The notes beneath the pieces were generated by a model. That model saw nothing but the letters and a program-made list of their open reading frames with translations. It searched no databases and had not been told where the DNA came from. Position numbers and translations under genes: made by a program. 16,964 nucleotides of DNA from assembly GCA_001782975.1 (NCBI GenBank), contig MFQD01000032.1, forward strand, positions 1 to 16,964, in the 5' to 3' direction. This DNA comes from Candidatus Magasanikbacteria bacterium RIFCSPHIGHO2_02_FULL_50_9b. GTDB lineage: Bacteria; Patescibacteriota; Patescibacteriia; Magasanikbacterales; 2-02-FULL-50-9b. This document shows positions 6,821 through 13,149 of this stretch, piece by piece. Each line of letters starts with the position of its first letter. Positions within the stretch are counted from its first letter, which is position 1.

Positions 6821-7480
6821 ATGGAGGGGACGACATATATTTTTTTGGACGAGAGCGGGGACCTTGGGTTTGATTTTTCGAAACGAAAGACGAGCAGGTT
6901 TTTTATTGTTGCGATTATTTTGACTCATGACAGGAGGTTAATTCAGCAGGCCGTAAAAAAAATTCATAAAGAATTGGTTCGTGCGTATAGATCAAATCCA
7001 AACGTTCTACACGCAACGAGTGAACGACCGAAAGTTGTTTTACAGTTTTTAAAACTGTTATCCAAGATCGACTGTAAAATTTTTGTAATGAGTATTGATA
7101 AATTAAAATTTGGTTTACAAACCGTCCCTAAAGAGCTCTACACCATGTTAGTGCTACATATTTTGCAAAATCTGTGCGCGACAACGCGCTTCGGTACAAA
7201 GGATGTTGTGGAGATTTATGCATCACGTCGTGACACAAACAAATTTATGATTGCACATTTTTTAAACGCAATTACATTGCGCATTCGCGGTCATGACAAA
7301 CGGTTTGTGATGAGCGTACGTAATCCATCAGATGAAAAAGGGTTGCAGGCAGCTGATTTTGTAAGTTGGGCCGTGTTTCAAAAGTTAGAGTATGGAAACA
7401 GTGACTATTATTCAGAAATTGAACATTTGATTGTGTCGCACGTGCTGCTTAAAAACGATAAAGCCCTGCGCGCTCTCTAG
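6821..7480 (+). CDS. DUF3800 domain protein, 219 aa
   Basis: The family is recognised from its N-terminal motif YIFLDESGDLGF (residues 6-17, acidic D10, E11 and D14) and its C-terminal motif GLQAADFVSWAVF (about 174-186). DUF3800 proteins are thought to have an RNase H-like fold with these acidic residues at the active centre. They often lie in phage, plasmid or defence neighbourhoods; the biochemical function is not established. Length fits a complete member. The ATG at 6821 opens directly on the conserved strand. The gene is AT-richer than the orphan cassette before it, lacks an SD sequence, and is flanked by a 17-base direct repeat (6764, 7564), suggesting it arrived as a separate unit. 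Confidence 0.9.
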   Translation: MEGTTYIFLDESGDLGFDFSKRKTSRFFIVAIILTHDRRLIQQAVKKIHKELVRAYRSNPNVLHATSERPKVVLQFLKLLSKIDCKIFVMSIDKLKFGLQTVPKELYTMLVLHILQNLCATTRFGTKDVVEIYASRRDTNKFMIAHFLNAITLRIRGHDKRFVMSVRNPSDEKGLQAADFVSWAVFQKLEYGNSDYYSEIEHLIVSHVLLKNDKALRAL

Positions 7481-7563
7481 GGCAACCGTCCGGAGGCCCA
7501 CGCTACAGGGACTTACTTATCTTGAATAAATCATAACACTGGGAACTTGGGCCGTCAATACGG

Positions 7564-7580
7564 GTACCGCTGTTTTTTAT
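7564..7580 (+). repeat. Direct repeat, right copy, downstream of the DUF3800 gene
   Basis: gtaccgctgttttttat matches the terminator 3' half at 6764-6780 with one mismatch. No matching 5' arm of the hairpin is visible upstream, so this copy does not look like a complete terminator. The remainder of 7481-7633 shows only weak complementarity (gccca 7496 with tgggc 7548). Confidence 0.65.
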
Positions 7581-7633
7581 CCACATGTTCCCCCGCACCC
7601 TCTTGACACAAGATTACACATTCGGTTTTTGTT

Positions 7634-7642
7634 TGGTATAAT
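7634..7642 (+). promoter_or_regulatory. Extended -10 promoter of the RhuM-Fic gene
   Basis: TGG directly before a perfect TATAAT (7637-7642) makes an extended -10 element. The good TTGACA at 7603-7608 is 28 bases away, too far to act as its -35 box. The start would be near 7649, inside the palindrome at 7648-7661. Confidence 0.65.
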
Positions 7643-7647
7643 AATTT

Positions 7648-7669
7648 CGTTATTCATAACGACGATCGT
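7648..7669. promoter_or_regulatory. Candidate operator: two palindromes between -10 box and ATG
   Basis: cgttat-tc-ataacg (7648-7661) is a perfect inverted repeat and acgatcgt (7662-7669) is a perfect palindrome that ends at the base before the ATG. Both lie over the predicted transcription start, where a bound repressor would block initiation. Autoregulation is an inference. Confidence 0.5.
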
Positions 7670-8671
7670 ATGCAAAAGCAAAATCAGGAAATCGTGTTGT
7701 ACGGCGAGCCGAATGGTGCGGGAAAGGTCGAAGTATTGTTGAAAAATGAAACACTCTGGCTCAATCTGATGCAGCTCGCTACATTGTTTGGGAGGGATAA
7801 GTCCGTTATTTCCCGTCATTTACGTAACATCTATATAGATGGCGAGCTTGATGAACGGGCAACTGTTGCAAAATTTGCAACAGTTCAAAAAGAGGGCTCT
7901 CGCGAAATTGAGCGTGAGATTGAGTACTACAATCTTGATGCGATAATTTCTGTGGGATATCGAGTTAACTCCAAGTTGGGCACCCGCTTCCGCATCTGGG
8001 CAACAACTGTCTTGCGTGACCACATCATGAAGGGCTACTCAATAAACGAGTCGCGGCTCAAGGAAACCACGGCGCGCGCGCACGAACTCGAGCGCGCGGT
8101 GCGGCTCATCCGCGCTGCTGCCGACGGCCGTCAGCTCAAAAGCGGCGAGGCGCGCGGGCTGCTCACCGTTATCACGGAATATGCGCATTCGTGGTCATTG
8201 TTGCAGCAGTTTGATGAAGAACAAATTAAATTGCAACGCACGCGCACCACAAATTTCAAGACAATTGCGTATGACGAGGCGTGCGCCGCGATCGTCGAAT
8301 TGAAGCGCCACGTGCTGCATAAAAAAGAGGCCGGCTCGCTGTTTGGCGCGGAGCGCGAGCGTGGGTTGGAGCGTGTGCTTGGTGCCATCACGCAAACGTT
8401 CGGCGGCAAACCGCTGTACCCGTCGCTCGAGGAGCGCGCGGCGCATCTGCTGTATTTCGTCATCAAGGACCACCCCTTCTCGGACGGCAACAAACGCATC
8501 GGCGCATTTATGTTTGTGCGATTTTTGGAGATCAACGCGTTTGGCCGAGACAAAAAAGGCGAGCGCAAAATCAACGCGAATGCGTTGGTCGCGCTGGCGC
8601 TGCTCATTGCGGCCAGCAAGCCGGTTGAAAAAGAAATCATGATTGCGCTGGTGACGAATTTATTGCAGTAA
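7670..8671 (+). CDS. RhuM-family protein with C-terminal Fic/Doc domain
   Basis: Residues about 8-150 match the RhuM type: a winged-helix-like segment (WLNLMQLATLFGRDKSVIS) and the signature YYNLDAIISVGYRVNSKLGT followed by FRIWATTVLRDHI. The C-terminal part is a Fic/Doc domain whose active-site loop is HPFSDGNKRIGA (residues 268-279, catalytic His268). Fic enzymes transfer AMP or related groups to target proteins; Doc phosphorylates EF-Tu. This loop has Lys where AMPylating Fic proteins usually have Gly and lacks the final Arg, which makes it more Doc-like, so the donor reaction is uncertain. No separate antitoxin gene is adjacent. There is no SD sequence; the ATG at 7670 follows palindromes at 7648-7669. 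The 333-aa length fits RhuM-Fic fusions. Confidence 0.92.
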   Translation: MQKQNQEIVLYGEPNGAGKVEVLLKNETLWLNLMQLATLFGRDKSVISRHLRNIYIDGELDERATVAKFATVQKEGSREIEREIEYYNLDAIISVGYRVNSKLGTRFRIWATTVLRDHIMKGYSINESRLKETTARAHELERAVRLIRAAADGRQLKSGEARGLLTVITEYAHSWSLLQQFDEEQIKLQRTRTTNFKTIAYDEACAAIVELKRHVLHKKEAGSLFGAERERGLERVLGAITQTFGGKPLYPSLEERAAHLLYFVIKDHPFSDGNKRIGAFMFVRFLEINAFGRDKKGERKINANALVALALLIAASKPVEKEIMIALVTNLLQ

Positions 8672-8681
8672 AATTTGCGCT

Positions 8682-8710
8682 TTGTCAATCCCCGCCGCCT
8701 CCTGTAAGAT
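8682..8710 (+). promoter_or_regulatory. Promoter of holA, leaderless
   Basis: TTGTCA (8682-8687), a 17-base spacer and TAAGAT (8705-8710). The ATG at 8719 is only eight bases beyond the -10 box, so the transcript should start at or within a base or two of the start codon. Confidence 0.75.
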
Positions 8711-8718
8711 GTGCCCGT

Positions 8719-9672
8719 ATGCTGCTCTATCTTTTCGGCACAGACACCAAACGTTCTCGCGAACACCTCGACAAACTGATCGAGAAATTTTATCGTGAGC
8801 GCGATCCGCAAAAATTAAATGTGAAACGCGTGATTGTTGGCGGTGAAACCAGCGCCGACGCGCCAGACGTGCGCGCCGAACTTCTGACCGCGCCGTTTTT
8901 GGCAGACAAACGAATGGTCGTGGTGGAGCGAATGCTGGAAAACGGCGACGACGATTTAGTAACGTGGTTTGCTGGTCGATTTTTGGATGCAGAGCCGCCC
9001 GCGGACACCATCATCATTTTATGGGAAGCAGAGAGTAGCAAAAATAAGTTGCACACGCGTCTTGCACAAACAAAGTTCGCGCAGGAATTTGCGCCGCTCA
9101 CTGCAGAAAAACGCGAGCAGCAAATTGTGCGCGCCGCCCACGAACAAGGCGCAAAAATTACGGCCGATGCAGTTTCGGCGCTCCATCGCCGCGTTGCTGA
9201 CGACCACGAACTTGCCAACGCCATTGCCGTACTTGCGAGCTACGCCGGCGCGGGCGGCATTATTACGCAGCGCGACCTTGATCTGTTTTTGCCGCCAGAC
9301 ATTGAAGCAAAAATTTTTGATGCCATGGACGCACTCGCGGCGCGCAATCGTACGGCCGCGATGAAGCAGCTCGCCGCCGTGTGGCACAGCGACAACGATC
9401 CGGTGTATATTTTTGCCATGCTGCATCGGCAGGTGCGATTGCTGTTTCAGACGCGCGAGTTGCTGGACGACAATCCGGCGATTCAGGATTCGGCTGTTGC
9501 AAAAACGCTCGGCATCCATCCGTTTGTGGCAAAAAAATTGCTGCAGCAGGCGCGCGGCTGGACGCGCGGCGAATTGGTGGCGTGGTATGATCGGCTCATT
9601 GAAATTGACTACGCCATCAAGCACGGCACCACGGACGCGCACGTGCTGATTGACGCGTTTGTGGCGGCGTGA
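8719..9672 (+). CDS. holA: DNA polymerase III delta subunit
   Basis: HolA is the clamp-loader subunit that opens the sliding clamp during replication. The 317 residues fit the family. Recognisable features are the N-terminal LLYLFGTDTKRSREHLDKL strand-helix in place of a functional P-loop, the middle TIIILWEAESSKNKLHTRL, and the C-terminal collar region IFDAMDALAARNRTAAM...YIFAMLHRQVRLLF...LGIHPFVAKKLLQQAR. The gene order holA-rpsT is common in bacteria and supports the call. The start at 8719 is supported by the promoter spacing; no SD sequence exists. The rpsT promoter lies inside its last codons. Confidence 0.93.
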   Translation: MLLYLFGTDTKRSREHLDKLIEKFYRERDPQKLNVKRVIVGGETSADAPDVRAELLTAPFLADKRMVVVERMLENGDDDLVTWFAGRFLDAEPPADTIIILWEAESSKNKLHTRLAQTKFAQEFAPLTAEKREQQIVRAAHEQGAKITADAVSALHRRVADDHELANAIAVLASYAGAGGIITQRDLDLFLPPDIEAKIFDAMDALAARNRTAAMKQLAAVWHSDNDPVYIFAMLHRQVRLLFQTRELLDDNPAIQDSAVAKTLGIHPFVAKKLLQQARGWTRGELVAWYDRLIEIDYAIKHGTTDAHVLIDAFVAA

Positions 9673-9678
9673 TACACT
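9650..9678 (+). promoter_or_regulatory. Promoter of rpsT inside the end of holA
   Basis: TTGACG (9650-9655), a 17-base spacer and TACACT (9673-9678). The leader would be about 40 bases and contains no SD-like purine run. Confidence 0.7.
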
Positions 9679-9725
9679 TCCCCCACGCAAAACATTTAAT
9701 TACACGCTCAACGTAATCCAAAGTT

Positions 9726-9986
9726 ATGCCAAATCTGGCTCATGCAAAGAAGGCGCTCCGCAAGGCGAAAAAGGCGTTTGTCCGTAACGAACTGATTCGT
9801 GACGGCGTGCGCAAGCTGCGTAAAGCAGCACGCGTTGCCGTTGACGCAAAAAACAAAGTTGACGCATCGAAGGTTGCCCGCGACCTGCAGGCAGCGCTCG
9901 ACAAAGCAGCAAAGCGCGGCGTTGTCAGCAAAAATAAAGCATCGCGGCTCAAATCGCGGTTGGCGAAAAAGCTGAAGGCGCTGTAA
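9726..9986 (+). CDS. rpsT: 30S ribosomal protein S20
   Basis: S20 is a primary 16S rRNA-binding protein of the small subunit. The 86-residue, Lys/Arg/Ala-rich, all-helical protein begins MPNLAHAKKALRKAKKAF, and has the C-terminal helix pattern ALDKAAKRGVVSKNKASRLKSRL expected for S20, including the conserved ...G(V/I)...NKA.R.KSRL. It follows holA by 53 bases, has its own promoter in holA and ends in a tetraloop terminator. The start at 9726 has no SD sequence, which is notable for a highly expressed ribosomal protein gene. Confidence 0.96.
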   Translation: MPNLAHAKKALRKAKKAFVRNELIRDGVRKLRKAARVAVDAKNKVDASKVARDLQAALDKAAKRGVVSKNKASRLKSRLAKKLKAL

Positions 9987-9997
9987 ATAGCACAAAT

Positions 9998-10023
9998 CAT
10001 CCGGCGAAAGCCGGGTGTTTTTG
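9998..10023 (+). terminator. Intrinsic terminator of rpsT
   Basis: catccggc (9998-10005) pairs with gccgggtg (10010-10017) around a GAAA tetraloop, with one G-U pair, followed by five T. Confidence 0.9.
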
Positions 10024-10026
10024 ATA

Positions 10027-10055
10027 TTGACAAAATGGTCGGGATTTGCTATGAT
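10027..10055 (+). promoter_or_regulatory. Strong promoter of the 10188 gene
   Basis: Perfect TTGACA (10027-10032), a 17-base spacer and TATGAT (10050-10055). It starts four bases after the rpsT terminator. The leader is about 125 bases. Confidence 0.82.
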
Positions 10056-10085
10056 TCGTCGTTAAGAACTGACCCGTGAGTCGAG

Positions 10086-10117
10086 CGGTAAGCGCGCTAA
10101 AACTAGCGAATTTACCG
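10086..10117 (+). other. Structured leader hairpin of the 10188 gene
   Basis: cggtaa (10086-10091) pairs with ttaccg (10112-10117), and inside it cgcta (10095-10099) pairs with tagcg (10104-10108) around aaac. A second small hairpin, tctca/tgaga, follows at about 10122-10136. I do not recognise a riboswitch class. Confidence 0.5.
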
Positions 10118-10187
10118 GTCGTCTCATTGGTTGAGATGGCAAGCCCGGGGTTCCAGGGGTTCTGGGACAAGTGCAAGGAGAATGGAA

Positions 10188-10997
10188 ATGACGATCTTCA
10201 AAAACAACGTGTGGACGCAGTTGCGGCAGGTTCTGTCTGGCCGGCAGGTGACACCCGCCATGCTGGCGGTGCTGTTCGCGCTCGGCGACAAGAAGTGGAT
10301 CGACGAAGTGGCGGACGTGCTGAAGAGGTACGCGGCTGGCGCTGGCTACGAGCCGACGGTCAACAACACGCCGACGGCGCCCACCGAAACGAATCACGCT
10401 GCGGCCGAGGCGATCATGGGGAGTAACTTCCTCGGGATTGCACAGGTGGAAAAGGCATTCGGGGTGAAGTTCACGCCGGCGCAACAGCAGAAATTGGCGA
10501 TGATCCCCGAAAGCATCCTCAAGGTGCTCAAGGCCTGCGCCAGGACGCACATCTTGGTGGCTGGGTTCCCGCTGTCCATCAACAACGTCCGCGCCAACAG
10601 CAACGTCGTGGGTAACGCGGAGCAGTTGTTCTGCTCCATGACCGGCACCGGCTGGTACAACGAGCAGCCGTTCGCCAACGTGAATGTGGAAGTGCGCTGG
10701 TACTTGCTCCGCAAGACGCCGGTCAACAACTCCACGTCCAGGTGGTACAAGGATCAGCTCAAGCTCCTGACCGAAGGCGAAGAAAATCCGTGGGCGCGCG
10801 ACGTGGTGTTCGCCACCATCGCGCTCTTTCTCACCACCGGCGAACGTCTGTTCGAGACCATCTGGGTCCGGTGCAAGGACACGACCTCGTTCCGTGACCG
10901 CGTGTGCCTCGGGTTCAGTCAGGGCGGCCTGCTCATCGACGACTGGGACGTTGAGCCGTACGGCAGCATCGGCCTGGCGTCCTCCCGGAATTCCTGA
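10188..10997 (+). CDS. Orphan protein, 269 aa, function unknown
   Basis: I do not recognise this family. ATG at 10188 is chosen because AAGGAG (10175-10180) is seven bases upstream; the in-frame ATG at 10182 is too close and an ATG at 10131 lies in the structured leader. The N-terminal 45 residues are helical (WTQLRQVLSG, then WIDEVADVLKRYAAGAG). A low-complexity Asn/Thr/Pro linker follows (about 50-65). The C-terminal half is rich in Trp, Tyr and Phe, with VEVRWYLLRKTPV, ARDVVFATIALFLTTGERLF and the end motif DDWDVEPYGSIGLASSR. No signal peptide is seen. Codons are GC-rich. The unit has a strong promoter, a structured leader and a strong terminator. Confidence 0.86.
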   Translation: MTIFKNNVWTQLRQVLSGRQVTPAMLAVLFALGDKKWIDEVADVLKRYAAGAGYEPTVNNTPTAPTETNHAAAEAIMGSNFLGIAQVEKAFGVKFTPAQQQKLAMIPESILKVLKACARTHILVAGFPLSINNVRANSNVVGNAEQLFCSMTGTGWYNEQPFANVNVEVRWYLLRKTPVNNSTSRWYKDQLKLLTEGEENPWARDVVFATIALFLTTGERLFETIWVRCKDTTSFRDRVCLGFSQGGLLIDDWDVEPYGSIGLASSRNS

Positions 10998-11069
10998 GCA
11001 TTGAGTCTTGAGAACTCGAGCTCATTGAACCCTTGAACTTCACGGCGCGAACGCGTCGTCACAACGAAA

Positions 11070-11108
11070 CCTCACATTGGCTGGAAGCTGGTGTGAGGAA
11101 TTTTTTTT
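11070..11108 (+). terminator. Intrinsic terminator after the 10188 gene
   Basis: cctcacattggct (11070-11082) pairs with agctggtgtgagg (11086-11098) with three G-U pairs, followed by eight T at 11101-11108. Confidence 0.9.
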
Positions 11109-11114
11109 AAAAAT

Positions 11115-11123
11115 TGGTATACT
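11115..11123 (+). promoter_or_regulatory. Extended -10 element before the reverse transcriptase remnant
   Basis: TGG followed by TATACT (11118-11123) forms an extended -10 box 15 bases before the ATG at 11139. No good -35 box is visible because the preceding terminator occupies that place. Confidence 0.5.
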
Positions 11124-11138
11124 GTTTTCAACTTGCTC

Positions 11139-11429
11139 ATGAAAGATAGGCCACGGTTTATCTTCGTAAGGGATCAGAAACTTGCATTACAGCTGCATCC
11201 ACACAAAACCGTTATCAGAAAATATGCACAGGGAGTTGATTATTTAGGATACGTTATTTTTCCTACGCATCGGTTGTTACGCACGCGGACTAGGCGACGA
11301 ATGTTTGAACGGTGTAATGAAGATAATGTCCAATCATATTTAGGAGTTTTATCGCATGCAAATGCACATGAATATGCAGAGCATTTGAAAAATTTTGTTT
11401 GGTTTTCAAAACAATGGACAGCGGCTTAA
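11139..11429 (+). pseudogene. C-terminal remnant of a reverse transcriptase, 96 aa
   Basis: The sequence LALQLHPHKTVIRKYAQGVDYLGYVIFP, here spanning roughly residues 15-42, followed by THRLLRTRTRRRMF and a QSYLGVLSHANAHEY motif, is the pattern seen after the catalytic palm of retron-, diversity-generating- and group II-type reverse transcriptases (end of palm and start of thumb). The catalytic YxDD block and all earlier domains are missing, so the enzyme cannot be active. The frame starts at ATG 11139 (an in-frame TTG at 11133 is also open) without an SD sequence. No upstream reading frame continues the homology: a terminator occupies 11070-11108. Most likely a decayed retroelement; a retained small protein is possible. 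Confidence 0.75.
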
Positions 11430-11474
11430 GTCGTAGCTGGCGAAGAAGCTGCTGGTCAATACACGTGTTTTTTT
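11419..11474 (+). terminator. Possible terminator after the reverse transcriptase remnant
   Basis: cagcggctt (11419-11427) pairs with aagctgctg (11446-11454), overlapping the stop codon, and a run of seven T lies at 11468-11474 after a short acacgtgt palindrome. The gap between stem and T-run makes it weak. It also separates the convergent rmuC gene. Confidence 0.4.
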
Positions 11475-11475
11475 A

Positions 11476-12549
11476 TTATTCCTGATCAGCAGTGGCTTGC
11501 GGCAACTCCGTCAACTCCACCTGCGCCACCTTTTCAAATTTTGTGTCGAATTTTTCCAGGCGTTTACGCGAGTCATCAAAGGCGCGGGAGGCGTTGGTCA
11601 AATGCTTACCGACCAAGGAATAGTCGCCGTTAAAGCGCTCTAAATCACCTTTTAAACGTATGAGGTTTTGCATCATTTCGCGCGCACTGGACTCAATCTG
11701 CATGCCACGCAGGCCAAGCAAAATGGTCTGCAGATATACGTACAAACTATTGGGCGAAACCGGAATGACGTTGCGCGAGTGCGCGTAGTGTACAAGATCG
11801 TTTTCCTCGATCCCCTTCACGATTGTTTCGTAATAAACATTTTCAGCAGGAATATACATGAGCGCAAGCGAAAGCGTTCCCTCGTCTGGCAAAATATATT
11901 GCTTGGCGATTTTGTCTATGTGCTTTTTGACATCGCTCACGAACATTTTTTTATGTGCATCTTTTTCTTCGTCTGATGCAGCAAGCATCTTCTGGAAATT
12001 TTCCAGCGGAAATTTAGCGTCAACGGGCACGAGCATGTTGTCGCGTAGTTTTACCACGGCATCAACGACTTCACCGCTTTGGAAACGATGCTGTTCTATA
12101 AAGTGATCCGGGGGTAAAATTTGGGACAATAAATTACCGAGAAACAATTCGCCGATTGCACCGCGTAATTTTGGAGATCGCAAAATCTCCTGCAATGAAG
12201 CAATGTCTTTTCCCACATCGTAGATGCGTTTGTTCGCCTCTTCGAGCTGGGTTAGCTTATTTGTAACAACGGCGTATGCGCGCGCCGCGGTGTCGAGGCG
12301 CTCACCGATTGTTTGTTGCGATTGCTGTTGCTGCTGCGTGTTGTCGCGTAGGCGTTCGCCCACCTGTTTCGTCATAGCATTCAGCTGTTGCAGCACGGTT
12401 GTGGTTGTGTGTTGCAACTGGCGCTCAAGCATCTGGTTTGACTGGCCAGCATCTTGTGTTTTTCGATGCAGCCGGTATAGTAGTGCGAGCGCCGCGAGCA
12501 GTGAGAAAGAAAGCAGTGCAATTGCAAGGAACAAAAGTGTTGTCTGCAT
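11476..12549 (-). CDS. rmuC: RmuC-family protein
   Basis: RmuC limits recombination at inverted repeats and is thought to be a nuclease-like protein anchored to the membrane. The 357-aa product has a membrane helix at residues 4-25, a long coiled coil with a Gln run (71-79), then the RmuC core: LRGAIGELFLGNLL (128-141), GEVVDAVVKL (159-168) and MLVPVDAKFPLENF (172-185), with Glu134, Asp163 and Asp177-x-Lys179 in the arrangement of a PD-(D/E)xK nuclease, then YIPAENVYYE (232-241). The start at 12549 gives the normal anchor; an in-frame start at 12633 would read into the tRNA-Arg. The start is nearly leaderless and has no SD sequence. It is convergent with the reverse transcriptase remnant. Confidence 0.94.
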   Translation of the reverse strand: MQTTLLFLAIALLSFSLLAALALLYRLHRKTQDAGQSNQMLERQLQHTTTTVLQQLNAMTKQVGERLRDNTQQQQQSQQTIGERLDTAARAYAVVTNKLTQLEEANKRIYDVGKDIASLQEILRSPKLRGAIGELFLGNLLSQILPPDHFIEQHRFQSGEVVDAVVKLRDNMLVPVDAKFPLENFQKMLAASDEEKDAHKKMFVSDVKKHIDKIAKQYILPDEGTLSLALMYIPAENVYYETIVKGIEENDLVHYAHSRNVIPVSPNSLYVYLQTILLGLRGMQIESSAREMMQNLIRLKGDLERFNGDYSLVGKHLTNASRAFDDSRKRLEKFDTKFEKVAQVELTELPQATADQE

Positions 12550-12558
12550 AACAAAATC

Positions 12559-12567
12559 AGTATAGCA
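12559..12567 (-). promoter_or_regulatory. Extended -10 promoter of rmuC
   Basis: On the minus strand TGC precedes TATACT (12564 to 12559). Transcription would begin two to four bases before the ATG at 12549. No good -35 box is seen. Confidence 0.6.
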
Positions 12568-12594
12568 CACTGTTCGGGATTTGTTTGGTACGGC

Positions 12595-12603
12595 TGTGGA
12601 TAA
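12595..12603 (-). promoter_or_regulatory. Perfect DnaA box
   Basis: TGTGGATAA on the plus strand is the exact reverse complement of TTATCCACA. It lies between rmuC and tRNA-Arg, about 650 bases from the cluster at 13249-13305. Confidence 0.6.
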
Positions 12604-12618
12604 CTCTGAATTAGTCGC

Positions 12619-12691
12619 GCCCCTGTAGTTCAATTGGATAGAACTGCCCCGTCCTAAGGGGTTAATAGCTGTTCGAATCAGCTCGGGGGCA
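12619..12691 (+). tRNA. tRNA-Arg (anticodon CCU), CCA not encoded
   Basis: The acceptor stem is gcccctg (12619-12625) with cgggggc (12684-12690). The D stem is gttc/gaac. The anticodon stem is gcccc/ggggt with loop gtcctaa, anticodon CCT, decoding AGG. The T stem is agctg/cagct with loop ttcgaat. The discriminator is A12691 and is followed by gat, so CCA must be added after transcription, unlike in the tRNA-Cys here. Confidence 0.96.
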
Positions 12692-12699
12692 GATATGAG

Positions 12700-12725
12700 T
12701 GGTTTGCGTAAAGCAGACCATTTAT
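12700..12725 (+). terminator. Weak terminator after tRNA-Arg
   Basis: tggtttgc (12700-12707) pairs with gcagacca (12713-12720), one G-U pair, loop gtaaa, followed by tttat. A second small palindrome, atagca-tg-tgctat, lies at 12734-12747. Confidence 0.5.
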
Positions 12726-12753
12726 ATTCACTGATAGCATGTGCTATTTGGTA

Positions 12754-13125
12754 TCAAATCGTGTGCTGTGCCGATGATTTTATGAGCAGTCGCTTCCAAT
12801 TTAAATATGATTTCAGCTTGTGACCACATATCCGATCATCAATGAAAGGAATGATCTTTGATTTCAAATCAGAACGTGAGCGAACGGTAAGTATGACGTA
12901 GCGCGTTTTTGCGCTGGATACGAGGTGAATGCGATTTTTAAGGCCGATCGCATCCCGAATTTTCGATAGTAGCACTTCGTTCTCTGAAGGGAGTTTAATT
13001 TGAAATCCGAACTGTTCTGTTCTTGCGGTGCTCGTGTGAAAAAATGTGCCGCAGACGGAAATCACACCTGCAACGAATTCGTCTGACAATTCAAGATTTG
13101 ATTTTTTTGTTTCACATGAAACCAT
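12754..13125 (-). CDS. Degenerate single-motif LAGLIDADG-like protein, 123 aa
   Basis: The sequence DEFVAGVISVCGTFF (residues 15-29) aligns with the LAGLIDADG helix, and the C-terminal IIPFIDDRICGHKLKSYLNWKRL matches the end of that domain. Homing endonucleases use the last acidic residue of the motif for metal binding; here the two Asp positions are Ser23 and Cys25, so cleavage is unlikely and a DNA-binding role is plausible. ATG at 13125 is preferred; the frame continues up to a TTG at 13173. A good minus-strand promoter at 13210-13238 precedes it. Two identical 14-base palindromes, 42 bases apart, lie at its start and 26 bases upstream. AT-rich and not matched to its neighbours; likely of mobile origin. 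Confidence 0.7.
   Translation of the reverse strand: MVSCETKKSNLELSDEFVAGVISVCGTFFHTSTARTEQFGFQIKLPSENEVLLSKIRDAIGLKNRIHLVSSAKTRYVILTVRSRSDLKSKIIPFIDDRICGHKLKSYLNWKRLLIKSSAQHTI
13108..13123. promoter_or_regulatory. parS-like palindrome, copy 1
   Basis: TGTTTCACATGAAACC differs from the widespread parS consensus TGTTTCACGTGAAACA at two positions. Its 14-base core is identical to that of copy 2. It overlaps codons 1-6 of the minus-strand LAGLIDADG-like gene. Confidence 0.5.
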
Positions 13126-13149
13126 ATAAGTTGTGTTTGATTGAGATTT

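Noticed and set aside
7603..7642. TTGACA (7603) as the -35 box of the RhuM-Fic promoter
   Set aside because: The spacer to TATAAT would be 28 bases; the extended -10 element explains the promoter better.
10188..11429. Diversity-generating retroelement with the 10188 gene as target
   Set aside because: The reverse transcriptase is only a C-terminal fragment, and I see no near-copy of the 3' end of the 10188 gene with adenine-specific differences nearby.
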